Shown here piece after piece: positions 44,314-54,092 of a DNA stretch of 64,000 nucleotides (within the stretch, counting starts at the first letter, position 1; each line of letters starts with the position of its first letter). The stretch comes from JBQTIY01 sp052387675 (GTDB lineage: Bacteria; Planctomycetota; B15-G4): the NCBI GenBank assembly GCA_052387675.1, contig JBQTIY010000006.1, forward strand, positions 1 to 64,000, in the 5' to 3' direction. The notes under the pieces were generated by a model. The model was not told the DNA's origin. It searched no databases and worked only from the letters and a program-made list of their open reading frames with translations. The position numbers and the translations under genes are program-made.

Positions 44314-46150
44314 GCCCAGTTCCGCGGGCCCTCTCGGGGGCCATGCGCCTCCTCGCCGCCGCCCCCCGCCGCGCGGCCGTTCGGTCTTCGCCCAGGCCCT
44401 GGGCTACTTCCCCGAAGTGCGCGGGGACTTCGTCAAGGGGCTGCTCTGCATCGTACCCGCCACGGCGCTCGAACTGCTGACGCTGCTGTGGGTCCGCGAC
44501 GTTATTGACCGCATTGTGGCCTTCCGCCCCGACGGACTCAGCGACGCCGAGCTCAAGACCTGGTGGTGGGAGGAAGTCGTCATTGTGGCGCTGGCCGTGC
44601 TGGCCCTGGCGCTGATCAAGGGTGTCTTCAAGTACGGCATGCGCTGGTATGTCACGGGCGCCTCGCGTCAGTTCGAGCGCCTCTACCGGCAGGACCTCTT
44701 CAACCATCTCACGACGCTCACGCCGCATGACCTGCGCGGCGTCCGCACCGGCGACGTGATGTCCCGCTCGGTCTCCGACATTGAGGCCGTGCGCATGCTC
44801 CTCGGCCCGGCCGTCATGTACAACGCGCAAGCGCTGATCGTGCTGCCGACGGCCCTGGTGGCCATGGCGGTCATTGACCCCACGCTCACCGCCGCTCTGC
44901 TCATACCCTTTGCCGGGCTGGCGCTGGCCGTGAAGTTTGCGGCGCGCCCCACCCAGCATTGGAGCCACATCTCGCAGGAGCGCCTGGCAGACCTCTCGGT
45001 CGTGTCGCAAGAGAGCTTCTCCGGCATCCGCGTCGTCAAGGCCTTCGCTAGCGAAGCCTTCTCGGCTTCGGTCTTCCAGCGCATGGGCGCCGCCTTCCTC
45101 CAAGCCAACGTGCGCCTGGCCACGATCCGAGGCATGACCGGCGCCACGATCACCATCGTCAAGGATTTGGGACTCCTAGCGATCCTGCTTCTGGGCGGCT
45201 GGCACCTCGTGGAGGGCCGGCTCACGCTCGGTGATTTCGTCCTCTTCACGATGATGCTCAACTGGGCGCTCTGGCCGCTCATCGCGATCGGCTGGATGCT
45301 GGGCATGTATCACCGCGCGCGGGCCGGCGCCGTGCGCCTGAATGAGCTCTTTGCGCTGCAGCCCTCGGTGTCCGACTTGCCCGGGCCGCCGCCGCCAGCC
45401 ATCTCGGCCGGAGCCCTGGAAGTCCGCGGCCTGAACTGGTCGTGGGAAGGCCAGCCCGCACTGCGCCAGGTGAGCTTTCGGGTGCCGGCCGGCACGACGC
45501 TGGGCATCACCGGCCGCACCGGCAGCGGCAAGAGCACGCTCGTGCAGCTCGTCTCGCGCCAGCTTGAACCGCCCGCCGGCACGGTCTTTCTCGACGGCCG
45601 CGATGTGCGCTCCTTGCCGCTCTCTTTCCTGCGCCGAGCCATGGGGGTCGTGCCGCAGGATGCCTTCCTCTTCAGCGAGAGCATCCGCAGCAATATCGCC
45701 TTCGCGCACGACGATCTGGACCTGGACACCGTGCGCGCCATGGCCGCCACGGCCCGCGTGGCCGACGACATCGAGGGCTTCCCACAAGGCTACGACCAGC
45801 TGCTCGGGGAGCGTGGGGTGACGCTGTCCGGCGGTCAGCGTCAGCGCACGGCCATCGCGCGCACGCTCGCCGCCGATCCGCCGGTGCTCATCCTCGACGA
45901 CTGCCTCTCGGCAGTCGACAGCGTCACCGAGCAGGAGATCCTGCGCGGCTTGCGCGAAACCCTGCACGGCCGAACCGCCCTCATCGTGAGCCATCGCGTG
46001 GCTTCGCTCTCCTTGGCGGACCGGATCCTCGTCCTGGATGACGGCCGCGTGGCTGAAGAGGGTACGCACGACGAACTCGTGGCGCGCAACGGCCTCTATG
46101 CCGACCTCTACCAGCGCCAGAAGCTCGAAGCGGAAATCGAGGCGCTGTGA
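44306..46150 (+). CDS. ABC exporter half-transporter, degenerate-site subunit
   Basis: A 614-residue MsbA/MDR-type half-transporter, starting at GTG 44306 with an 8-base overlap. Membrane domain is at about 45-340 and the nucleotide-binding domain at 370-600. Walker A GRTGSGKS is at 403-410 and signature LSGGQ at 507-511. Walker B reads LILDD, with Asp532 where most exporters have the catalytic Glu; the H-loop SHR is intact. In heterodimeric exporters this Glu-to-Asp change marks the degenerate ATP site. Its stop and the partner's GTG start overlap by 4 bases. Substrate unknown: lipid, peptide or drug. Confidence 0.9.
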   Translation: MSEPSSAGPLGGHAPPRRRPPPRGRSVFAQALGYFPEVRGDFVKGLLCIVPATALELLTLLWVRDVIDRIVAFRPDGLSDAELKTWWWEEVVIVALAVLALALIKGVFKYGMRWYVTGASRQFERLYRQDLFNHLTTLTPHDLRGVRTGDVMSRSVSDIEAVRMLLGPAVMYNAQALIVLPTALVAMAVIDPTLTAALLIPFAGLALAVKFAARPTQHWSHISQERLADLSVVSQESFSGIRVVKAFASEAFSASVFQRMGAAFLQANVRLATIRGMTGATITIVKDLGLLAILLLGGWHLVEGRLTLGDFVLFTMMLNWALWPLIAIGWMLGMYHRARAGAVRLNELFALQPSVSDLPGPPPPAISAGALEVRGLNWSWEGQPALRQVSFRVPAGTTLGITGRTGSGKSTLVQLVSRQLEPPAGTVFLDGRDVRSLPLSFLRRAMGVVPQDAFLFSESIRSNIAFAHDDLDLDTVRAMAATARVADDIEGFPQGYDQLLGERGVTLSGGQRQRTAIARTLAADPPVLILDDCLSAVDSVTEQEILRGLRETLHGRTALIVSHRVASLSLADRILVLDDGRVAEEGTHDELVARNGLYADLYQRQKLEAEIEAL

Positions 46151-48045
46151 GCGACACCCGCAAGGACCATCACGACGAGGAGCAGGAGGTCGGCCGGGTC
46201 TATGACCGCCGGCTCCTGCGCCGCTTGCTGCAGTTCGCGCGGCCCCACCGCGGGGCCCTGCTCACTTCCATCGGCCTGCTCATGGCCAGCTTGGCCATCA
46301 AGCTCGTGGGACCCTGGATCGTGCAGATCGTCATCGACGGCCCCGTTACGGCCGCCACGCGACTGCACGCGGAGGGCACCGCGGGCCAGCCCGGCTTCCT
46401 GGGCCCCGAAGGCGAAGCCTTGCTCGTGCAGGTCACGACCTGGGGCCTGATCTTCCTGCTCGTCTCGGTGGTCGGTGCCGCGCTGCTGCTGCTGCGCGAG
46501 TGGCTGATGAACCGCACCGGCCAGCGCATCGTCTTCGAGGTGCGCAACGAGCTGTTCGGACACCTGCTGCGGCTGCCGGTGGGCTGGTACGACCGGCACG
46601 CCGTCGGCTGGACCGTGACGCGCAGCACGAGCGATGTCGATGCGCTCTCGGAACTCTTCACGACCGGCGTGGCCACCCTGGCCTACGACGTGCTCACCAT
46701 CGCCGCAATTCTCGTGGTGCTGTTCTTCCTCTCGCCCACGCTCGCGCTCGTGGCGCTGCTCATGTTGCCGGCCATGATGCTGGTCTCCTTCCGTTTCCGG
46801 CTTAATGCGCGTGTGGCCTACCGCGCCACGCGCGCCTCGCTCTCACGACTCAACGCCTTTCTGCAGGAGCGCCTGGCCGGCCTGGCTGTCGTGCGCCTCT
46901 TCCGCCGCGAGGCGGCCTCTTCCCGCCGCTTCGACCAGCTCAACTCGCAGTACTACCGCGACAATATGGTCACGGTACGGCACTTTTCGCTGTTCTTCCC
47001 CACCGTCGACACGCTCTCACAGGCCGTCAAGATGGGCTGTCTGGCCTGGGGCGCCTGGCTCATCGCGCACGACCGACTCACCGTCGGCGTCTTCGTGCAA
47101 TTTTGGATGTACCTGGACTTCGTCTTCGAACCGATCCGCGAACTGGCCGAGCGCTACAACGTGCTGCAAGCCGCGATGGCCGCAGCCGAGCGCATCTTCG
47201 GCATCCTCGACACTCGCCCCGAGACGGCGCCGCCGATAGCTCAACTCGCCGCGAGTGCCGGCGCGCTCGTCGACTCCGGCGCCGCCCGCTCGGCGCCGAC
47301 CACCGCCCCCGCCATCGAGTTTCGGCAGGTCTCTTTTGCCTATGGCGGCGGCCCGCCAGTGCTGCACGAGGTCTCCTTCCAGGTGGCACGCGGCGAACGC
47401 GTGGCCGTGGTCGGCCACACCGGCGCCGGCAAGACCACGCTGGTGAGCCTGCTCTGCCGCTTCTACGAGACTCACCAGGGGCACATCCTCGTCGCTGGGC
47501 GCGAGGTCACCTCGATCCCCCACCACGAACTGCGCCGCAAGATCACGGCCGTGCAGCAGGATGGCTTTCTCTTCAGCGACACGATCGCCGCCAACATTCG
47601 CATGGGCGACGCGACCATGTCGCAGGCACGCATCGTGGCCATGGCCGAGGCAGTGCACGCTCAGGGTTTCATCGAGCGCCTCCCGCAGGGCTATGAGACG
47701 CGCCTCCAGGAACGCGGCGCCAACCTCTCTTCGGGGCAGCGTCAGCTCGTGGCATTTGCGCGAGCCCTGGCTGCCAACCCAGAAATCCTGGTGCTGGACG
47801 AGGCCACCTCCTCGGTAGACAGCGAGACCGAAGCGCTCATTGAGCGCGCCACGCTGAAGCTCATGCAGGGTCGCACCTGCCTGGTCATTGCCCACCGACT
47901 CTCCACCATTGTGAATGCCGACCGCATCCTGGTCATGCACAAGGGGCGCCTGCATGAGCAGGGCACGCACACCGAGCTCATGGCGCGGCGCGGCCTGTAT
48001 TGGAAGCTCTACCGGCTCCATCTCGCGGCAGGCGCGGCGAGCTGA
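46147..48045 (+). CDS. ABC exporter half-transporter, canonical Walker B subunit
   Basis: A 632-residue half-transporter, GTG start at 46147. Six membrane helices fall within about 30-330 (ALLTSIGLLMASLAIKLVG, WGLIFLLVSVVGAALLLLRE). The nucleotide-binding domain carries Walker A VGHTGAGKTTL, a changed signature LSSGQ at 527-531, and a canonical Walker B VLDEATSSVD with Glu552. The altered signature faces the degenerate Walker site of the first subunit, the arrangement known for heterodimeric exporters such as BmrCD and TM287/288. Converges on the phosphatase-superfamily gene with a 24-base gap. Confidence 0.9.
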   Translation: MSDTRKDHHDEEQEVGRVYDRRLLRRLLQFARPHRGALLTSIGLLMASLAIKLVGPWIVQIVIDGPVTAATRLHAEGTAGQPGFLGPEGEALLVQVTTWGLIFLLVSVVGAALLLLREWLMNRTGQRIVFEVRNELFGHLLRLPVGWYDRHAVGWTVTRSTSDVDALSELFTTGVATLAYDVLTIAAILVVLFFLSPTLALVALLMLPAMMLVSFRFRLNARVAYRATRASLSRLNAFLQERLAGLAVVRLFRREAASSRRFDQLNSQYYRDNMVTVRHFSLFFPTVDTLSQAVKMGCLAWGAWLIAHDRLTVGVFVQFWMYLDFVFEPIRELAERYNVLQAAMAAAERIFGILDTRPETAPPIAQLAASAGALVDSGAARSAPTTAPAIEFRQVSFAYGGGPPVLHEVSFQVARGERVAVVGHTGAGKTTLVSLLCRFYETHQGHILVAGREVTSIPHHELRRKITAVQQDGFLFSDTIAANIRMGDATMSQARIVAMAEAVHAQGFIERLPQGYETRLQERGANLSSGQRQLVAFARALAANPEILVLDEATSSVDSETEALIERATLKLMQGRTCLVIAHRLSTIVNADRILVMHKGRLHEQGTHTELMARRGLYWKLYRLHLAAGAAS

Positions 48046-48069
48046 GCCGGCGCAGCGAACTGAGCGATC

Positions 48070-50646
48070 TCAGCGCTCGGGGAGCACGATGCCCGGCAGG
48101 TAGCCGATCGCCTGGAGTTCCTCAAGCCGTTCGCGCGAGAGGCTGTCCAGGTCGGGAGCCAGATGCCCGTCTCGGGGACGGATCGCGCCCGCGACTTCGT
48201 GGAACGCGTCGATGACCGAGCGCAGCCGCGCTACATCCAGCAGGGAGTGAGCTGACAGGTCGCGTAGCTCAGCCGCGTCGCCGGCCAGATCGTAGAGGCG
48301 CGCGTCACCGGGCTTCAGGCCACGGCCCTGTCCCTCGAGCAGGATGTGGAGCTTCTGCGACCCGTCGCGAAGCGCCGTGAGCCAGGTCGACCGCTCGGCC
48401 GAGATGCGCGTATCGAGCTCCATGAAGACACGTGAGCGGCTCGGCGGCATGGAGCGGTCGGGACCCAGCGGCCGCGTCACCGACATGCGCGCGGGGACTT
48501 CCAGGCCGACCAAGCGCAGCGTGAAGGGCGCCACATCCACCAGACTGATCGGCCCCTCATGCACAGCCGGCTGGGCCAGTCCATGCCGCTGCGCCACCTC
48601 GGCCGGCAGGCGCACGATGAGCGGTATGCGCGTGTTGGCATCGTAGAGCGTTTCGCCGTGCCCAAAAAAGCCGTGCTCACCGAACTCCTCGCCATGGTCG
48701 CTCGTGATGATCACGATCGTGCGCTCGCTCAGCCCTGCGGACTCTAGCGCGGCCAGCACACGCCCCACGAAATCGTCGGCCATCGAGATCGTGGCGTCGT
48801 AGTAGGGCAAGTACTGCGCCACGATGTCCGCCACGGGCAGGTCTTGGCCCTCATTGAAAGCCGTGCGTCCGCGATGATCGAAGGGCGCTTCCTCTCCCTT
48901 GGGACCGAGCAGGCCGTGCCGGGCCAGCGCCGCCAGGTCCGGTGCATAGTTATGCACGATGTAGGTGTGCAGGAAGAGGAAGAAGGGCCGGCCGTCATCC
49001 TGGCGAGCCAGCCATGACTCCACGGCCGGCGTGGCGTAGCGCTGCAGCAGCGGCTGACGCACCGGCGCAAACTGCCGGCTCACCGTTTCGATGAGCTGCT
49101 GGCCGCGCAGTCCGTCGAGCGCCCAGACGGGATCATTGCTGGAGTAGCGATCAAAGCCGGCGCCAAAGCCATAGTCCGGCGCCACGTAGCCGCCGCCGGT
49201 GAAGGCCGCGGTCACATAGCCGGCGTCAGCGAGGACCTTGGTGAGCAGCGGCGAATGCTTGTCGTCGATGCGGTCGTCGATGTTCACGGCGCCGTGCAGG
49301 GCGGGAAACTGGCCCGTGAAGAGCGAGGCATGACTGGGCAGCGTGTAACTGCTGGTCGAGTAGGCCTGGGCGAAACGCAGGCCGGCTGCAGCCAGAGCAT
49401 CGAGCTGCGGCGCCAGCCCCGCGGGCCCGCCGTAGGAGCCGAGCCGATCCGGACGCAGCGTGTCGAGACTGATCAGCACGACATTGGGCCGCGCATCCGG
49501 CTGAGCCGCGGTGCCTGCGCGCAGAGTCGGGTGACCGAGAATCACTAGTGGCGGATCCGGCCCCTCGCCGAGAGCGGCGATAGAGAGCACGGCCGGCTCG
49601 CCCGGCTTGGAGGCCGGCAAATTTAGGCGCAAGTCCTGCCAAGCGGGATCCTCGGCACGGCTCGGCGCCGTCACGCGGAGCTCGTGGAGCAACTGGTCGT
49701 TCCAGCGCACTCGCAGAGTCATAGCGCCGTTCAACTGCGCCGAGCGCGGCCGGACCCCCACGGCGAGGTCTAGCCGGCGCGGACGCTCATCGCTCGGCAA
49801 CGTCCAGCGACGTTCACTGCCAGGCAGTGCGAGCAGCCCCTGCCGCTCATCGCGATCCAGATCGACGCGCACGTGGCCATCAGGCATTCGAGTGAGCTGC
49901 GGCACTTCGCCGCCTGCCGCCACATGCGACCCGATGGGCACGCGCCACAGCTCCACGCTCAGGATGCGCACCGCCTGCTGTTCGGCGCCGAGCGGCGGCA
50001 GCACGTAGAGCGCGAGCTGGCGCGCCTCGCGATCCACGACAAAGTCCGTGCGCAGCACGCGCGGTGCTTTCGTCGCTTCGCCCTCCAGCGAGTGCGAAGC
50101 GCGCAGCTTGCGATCGAGCATGCGGCGGGCGTCGGCAATCGGCAGTCCCTGGGCGGGATCGAGCGGCTCTCGCAACTCGACGAGACTGGCCCAGGCTTGA
50201 GGGCTCACCGGTCGCGCGTCGTCGCTGCGCAAAGTCACGCGCAGCGACAGTGACTCGCCAGGCCGCGCCTCGAGCAGGGCCAGCACGCCCTGCACTTGGC
50301 CTCGCACCAGCCGCAGCCCCTCGCTCTGAGGCTCCAGGGGCAGGAGCGAAAGGCGTTCGTCGGTCAGCGCGCCCTGCACGGAGTGCCAGCGGACGGGCGC
50401 TGCCAGTCCGGACTCCTGCCCATCAAAGCGGCTGGACAGGAGCAGCGTCTCGCGCACCACGAGCCCACCTGGGCGAGACTTGCCTGAACCGGGGCCCGCA
50501 TCAGGCGGCAACTCGGCCGCCGGCACCACGGTGGCAGGCAGGTCCTTCCACAAGCGCAGCACGGCCGGAGGTGGCGCAGCGTCCCCACAGGCGACGCTGA
50601 GCGCTGCCAGCCCGAGCAGCCACGAGATTCCACGGAAGCGCATCAT
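48070..50646 (-). CDS. alkaline-phosphatase-superfamily (sulfatase-like) exported protein with Thr nucleophile
   Basis: An 858-residue protein. ATG 50646 overlaps the upstream stop (ATGA). The N-terminus is a signal, possibly lipoprotein (WLLGLAALSVACGDA, imperfect lipobox). Residues 30-390 are a beta-rich region of unknown family. The C-terminal 470 residues are a sulfatase/phosphodiesterase domain: NVVLISLDTLRPDRLGSYGG with the metal Asp, SYTLPSHASLFTG, and IIITSDHGEEFGEHGFFGHG-type metal ligands. The nucleophile position is Thr435, not the Cys/Ser needed to make formylglycine, so I infer a phospho-group or phosphoglycerol-type hydrolase/transferase rather than a sulfatase. It sits directly after the YfhO-like gene. 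Confidence 0.8.
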   Translation of the reverse strand: MMRFRGISWLLGLAALSVACGDAAPPPAVLRLWKDLPATVVPAAELPPDAGPGSGKSRPGGLVVRETLLLSSRFDGQESGLAAPVRWHSVQGALTDERLSLLPLEPQSEGLRLVRGQVQGVLALLEARPGESLSLRVTLRSDDARPVSPQAWASLVELREPLDPAQGLPIADARRMLDRKLRASHSLEGEATKAPRVLRTDFVVDREARQLALYVLPPLGAEQQAVRILSVELWRVPIGSHVAAGGEVPQLTRMPDGHVRVDLDRDERQGLLALPGSERRWTLPSDERPRRLDLAVGVRPRSAQLNGAMTLRVRWNDQLLHELRVTAPSRAEDPAWQDLRLNLPASKPGEPAVLSIAALGEGPDPPLVILGHPTLRAGTAAQPDARPNVVLISLDTLRPDRLGSYGGPAGLAPQLDALAAAGLRFAQAYSTSSYTLPSHASLFTGQFPALHGAVNIDDRIDDKHSPLLTKVLADAGYVTAAFTGGGYVAPDYGFGAGFDRYSSNDPVWALDGLRGQQLIETVSRQFAPVRQPLLQRYATPAVESWLARQDDGRPFFLFLHTYIVHNYAPDLAALARHGLLGPKGEEAPFDHRGRTAFNEGQDLPVADIVAQYLPYYDATISMADDFVGRVLAALESAGLSERTIVIITSDHGEEFGEHGFFGHGETLYDANTRIPLIVRLPAEVAQRHGLAQPAVHEGPISLVDVAPFTLRLVGLEVPARMSVTRPLGPDRSMPPSRSRVFMELDTRISAERSTWLTALRDGSQKLHILLEGQGRGLKPGDARLYDLAGDAAELRDLSAHSLLDVARLRSVIDAFHEVAGAIRPRDGHLAPDLDSLSRERLEELQAIGYLPGIVLPER

Positions 50647-53249
50647 CGGCCCGACAGTCTGCGCCAGGGCAACAGCCAGGCCAGCAGGAGCAGCGCTGAC
50701 CCGCCGCCGGCCCAGAGCGAGGCTCGGACCAAGGGCGGATCGAAGTCCAGAGTCACGGTCGACGCTTCCGGGCTCGTCAGGAGCACCGCCAGCAAGGCGT
50801 GGTTGGCCCGCAGCACCTCGCTGGCCTGCCCCGCGACGGTGGCGCGCCAGCCTTCGTGATAGCCCTCGGAGATGAGCAGCACGCCGGGAGCGCCCGCCTC
50901 GACTTGCAGTCGCAGCCGGCCAGGAGCCAGACGCTGCATCGAAACTTTGCGTGAAGCCTCTGGCGCCCCCTGCGGCCAACTCGCGACGGTGGCCGTGGCG
51001 CGCTCGTCTTCCAACAGCACCACGCGACGCGGATCGAAGTCCCCCGCTCCCAGGCGGCTCAAGCGGGCGGCGTCTTCGACCTGCAGCTCCGCGTCGAAAA
51101 CAACAGTGGCGCGCGGCATGGCCTCCGCGTTCGACAGCACGCGCACGGTTCCCAACCGGCCGTGCTCCTGCCAGCCCGGTGCCGACAACTCGGCGCGGTC
51201 GGTCACGAGGACATCGACGCCCAGCAAGTCGAGCACGGGCGAAGTCAGAGCCGCGGTGGCTTGCAGGCCGCCCAGACTGGAGCCCGAGAGCAGCACGGCC
51301 GGATCCGCCACGGCGAGCAGTTCTGCGTAACGGCGCGGCACCATCGGCGCGTAAGCCTGCACGTCGGCCAGCCCGAAAAGCCCAGGCAGGTTCGGACGCA
51401 GCCAGGGCGGATCGTTGCCGAAGCGCAGCATCCGAGGAGGGAAACCGTGGGCCGGGGCGGCCGCATGCACAAGTCCGGCCAGCGCCGGCGCATTGAGCGA
51501 GCCGATGCGGTCCGGATTCGGCGTGACCGCCTCGACGGGAGCCGTGCGCAGCATGGGCCAGGCCGAGACCAAGAGTTCGAGTGCCAGAACACCCACCAGC
51601 AACTCGGGCGAGCGCCGCGCCCGCGTGGCCCAACCGGCGACGGTCGCCCGGCGCCGGGGCCGGAACATGAGGATCGCAAAGCCCGCCACGGCGAGGGCGA
51701 GCAGGCTGCTGTCCGCCGCCGTCAGCGCAGCCACGCGAAAATTCTCGGCCGGCACGAGGCCCAGCAGCGCCGGCCCGTCGACTCCCGGCTGATCGAGGTG
51801 GGCAGCCAGGTCAGCAGCCCAGTACTCGATGTCCGCGGGCCGCTCGACCGAGGGAATGGAGAGCCGGCTCACCAGGGCCAGTGCCCCAAAAAGCACGGCC
51901 AGCGCCCAGGCCGTCACGGTGACTCGCAGCCGATGCCCGCGCACCAGGTCGAGGCCGCCGGCTGCGAGGACGGCCAGTGCGAAGCTGAATACAGCCAGGA
52001 GCCGCTTGGGATTGCCGGTACGCAAAAAGGGACAGACTTGCGCCGCGAACTCGAGCAGTGCCGGCACAGTGAGCACCGCGAGCGTGACGACGGCCAGCAC
52101 GGCGTACGTTCTGATGACCCACGTGCGGCCGAAGATCAAGGCCAAGCAGGCCAGGAGCAAGCCCAGCGCACCAATGCCCAGCGAGGTCTCGGCACGATTC
52201 AGCGCCGCCGGATTTTGCGCCTGCTCGAGATCGGCAAGCGCCAGCGGATGTGCCCCGGTGAGTCCGGTCGAGGCGTAGCGTTCGGGCACGAGCAAGTGCC
52301 AAAGCAGCGCGGGCTCCACTCGCTGCCCGACGATTGACTCCAGCGTGGCCTCAGTGCGCAGCGAGTCCTTGGAGAGCGTGTCCCAGGTTGGCAATAACTG
52401 CGGCAGCGCCAGGCCCACGCCCAGCGCCAGCGCCGCGAGCGCAGCCAGCAGAGTGCTGCGCCAGGGACGGTGCTGTGCAAGTGCCACGCCCGCACGCACC
52501 AGTTCCATCAGCAGCGCCAGGCTCGCCACCCAGACCGCCACCTGCGGGAAGCCGGCCAGCAACGAGAGCGCGAGAGCCAAGCTGGCGACGACGCGATGCA
52601 GTGTGCGCCCATCAATCTGACTGGCGCGCTGCAGTCCCCAAAGCAGCCAGGGCAGCCACACGAGCGCGCCGACCGCAGGAAAGGCCTGCAAGCGCGCTGT
52701 GACCCAGGCCGAGAGCGCGAAGGCCAGCGCACCCGCAAGGGCTGCACAGCGAGTGCGACCCAGCGCGGTGAGATAGAGCAGCATGCCGAGGCCGGCGGCG
52801 GCCAAGTGCAGCAGCGCCATGAGATGCAAACCGCGGAAACCCAGGGCCACGGGCAGCCACGCCGGCGGATAGAGCACGCCGTAGTGAATCTGGTGCAGGT
52901 GCGGCACGCCGAGCGCCTGGCTGTCGTCCCAGAGCGGCAGTTCGCCGCGCTCAGCCGCCGCCGCATTCACGGCCAGCCCTGGCAGCAGCAAGTGGATCAC
53001 ATCAGAGAGGCACCAGTTGGGATTTGGATGTGCGTCCTGCTCGGGCACACTCTGCCCCACGCGCCACTCCGGGAAATCATCCGGCGCCAGCGGCACCAGC
53101 ACTTGGCCGGGGAGCCAGCCCTCCGCCAAGAGCAGCGCCACGACCAGGAGCAAGGCCAGGGCAGCGGGCCAGAGCGGCGGGCTCGCCGTTGGGCCGGGCA
53201 CCTGACCAGCGGCGGCCGAACTCTTCGGAACTGCAGTCTCAGGGCTCAC
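50643..53249 (-). CDS. YfhO-like large membrane protein
   Basis: An 868-residue polytopic protein with about 12 membrane segments (LWPAALALLLVVALLLAEGW, SLALALSLLAGFPQVAVWVA, ALGLLLACLALIFG). A hydrophilic loop after the first helix has LPLWDDSQALGVPHLHQIHY, and the extracytoplasmic C-terminal domain (about 600-840) ends with a last helix (GGGSALLLLAWLLPWRRLSG). The layout resembles YfhO/GtrA-linked GT-C-type transferases that use polyprenyl-phosphate sugars to decorate surface polymers. Its stop overlaps the next gene's start by 4 bases. Start 53249 faces the methyltransferase gene across 75 bases. Confidence 0.75.
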   Translation of the reverse strand: MSPETAVPKSSAAAGQVPGPTASPPLWPAALALLLVVALLLAEGWLPGQVLVPLAPDDFPEWRVGQSVPEQDAHPNPNWCLSDVIHLLLPGLAVNAAAAERGELPLWDDSQALGVPHLHQIHYGVLYPPAWLPVALGFRGLHLMALLHLAAAGLGMLLYLTALGRTRCAALAGALAFALSAWVTARLQAFPAVGALVWLPWLLWGLQRASQIDGRTLHRVVASLALALSLLAGFPQVAVWVASLALLMELVRAGVALAQHRPWRSTLLAALAALALGVGLALPQLLPTWDTLSKDSLRTEATLESIVGQRVEPALLWHLLVPERYASTGLTGAHPLALADLEQAQNPAALNRAETSLGIGALGLLLACLALIFGRTWVIRTYAVLAVVTLAVLTVPALLEFAAQVCPFLRTGNPKRLLAVFSFALAVLAAGGLDLVRGHRLRVTVTAWALAVLFGALALVSRLSIPSVERPADIEYWAADLAAHLDQPGVDGPALLGLVPAENFRVAALTAADSSLLALAVAGFAILMFRPRRRATVAGWATRARRSPELLVGVLALELLVSAWPMLRTAPVEAVTPNPDRIGSLNAPALAGLVHAAAPAHGFPPRMLRFGNDPPWLRPNLPGLFGLADVQAYAPMVPRRYAELLAVADPAVLLSGSSLGGLQATAALTSPVLDLLGVDVLVTDRAELSAPGWQEHGRLGTVRVLSNAEAMPRATVVFDAELQVEDAARLSRLGAGDFDPRRVVLLEDERATATVASWPQGAPEASRKVSMQRLAPGRLRLQVEAGAPGVLLISEGYHEGWRATVAGQASEVLRANHALLAVLLTSPEASTVTLDFDPPLVRASLWAGGGSALLLLAWLLPWRRLSGR

Positions 53250-53324
53250 GAGCCGCCAAACTTATCTTCCGGCCCGGCGACGGTCCCCCTAGAATCCGCG
53301 CTCCTCGCCCCGGGCCGCGCCTGC

Positions 53325-54086
53325 ATGGAAGATGCCGTCTACCAGGAGTTCCTCGAACTCGAACAGACGCATTGGTGGTTTCGGGGGCGCCGGGCGATCT
53401 TTGTCTCGCTGCTGGACCGCTTCGTCGGCCGGCAGGCGAACGGTCAGCGGCTGCTCATGGACTTGGGTTGCGGCGTGGGCGGCATGCTGCAGCCGCTGCA
53501 GGCCTATGGGCGGGTCATCGGCACAGACGTGACCCTCAATGGGCTGCGCCACTGCGCCGACCGCCACTTTCCGCGGCTCGTGGCCTGCAATGGCCCGGAC
53601 GGCTGCTTCGCTGACGGCACTCTGGACTGCATCACCGCCTTCGATGCCCTCGAGCACATTCCGGACGATGTCGGCACGCTGCGGGAGATTCACCGCATGC
53701 TCAAGCCGGGCGGCATCCTCATCGCCTCAGGGCCGGCCTACCAGTTTCTCTACGCGCAGCAGGACCGCATCACGCACCACGTGCGCCGCTACACGCTGGG
53801 CGAACTCCAAGGCAAGGCCCAGGCGGCCGGCCTCGAAATTCTCCAGGGCAGCTACATCAACTTTCTGCTGTTCCCGCTCATCCTGCCCATCGTCCTGCTG
53901 CTCAAACTGCAGCAGGCGCTGATCAAGCCCGATGACCACCAGGCCGGCAGCAACGTCGGCATCCCGGTGCCGGGCTTCGTGCACGACGCGCTCACCGCCA
54001 TCTTTGCGAGCGAGGCGCGCCTGCTGACCAAACTCAGCGCGCCGACAGGGCACTCACTCGTGATCGTGGCGCGCAAGCCGGCCTAA
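53325..54086 (+). CDS. class I SAM-dependent methyltransferase
   Basis: A 253-residue methyltransferase. ATG 53325 (MEDAVYQEFLELEQTHWWF) is chosen because conserved sequence begins here; the much longer open frame upstream is antisense to the YfhO-like gene. Motif I is DLGCGVGG at 46-53, with the acidic residue of motif II in VIGTDVTLNGL, and motif post-II ITAFDALEHIPDDV. The HWWF N-terminus is common in methyltransferases of surface-polysaccharide loci. A hydrophobic stretch (FLLFPLILPIVLLLKLQQAL) near 185-205 suggests membrane association. Substrate unknown; a sugar or lipid is likely from context. Confidence 0.85.
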   Translation: MEDAVYQEFLELEQTHWWFRGRRAIFVSLLDRFVGRQANGQRLLMDLGCGVGGMLQPLQAYGRVIGTDVTLNGLRHCADRHFPRLVACNGPDGCFADGTLDCITAFDALEHIPDDVGTLREIHRMLKPGGILIASGPAYQFLYAQQDRITHHVRRYTLGELQGKAQAAGLEILQGSYINFLLFPLILPIVLLLKLQQALIKPDDHQAGSNVGIPVPGFVHDALTAIFASEARLLTKLSAPTGHSLVIVARKPA

Positions 54087-54092
54087 GCGGCC

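Noticed and set aside
50647..51633. 329-codon upstream extension of the phosphatase-superfamily gene
   Set aside because: Overlaps the YfhO-like gene on the same strand in another frame; the ATGA junction at 50646 is the natural start.
52470..53324. Upstream extension of the methyltransferase frame
   Set aside because: Antisense to the YfhO-like gene, and the conserved methyltransferase N-terminus begins at 53325.
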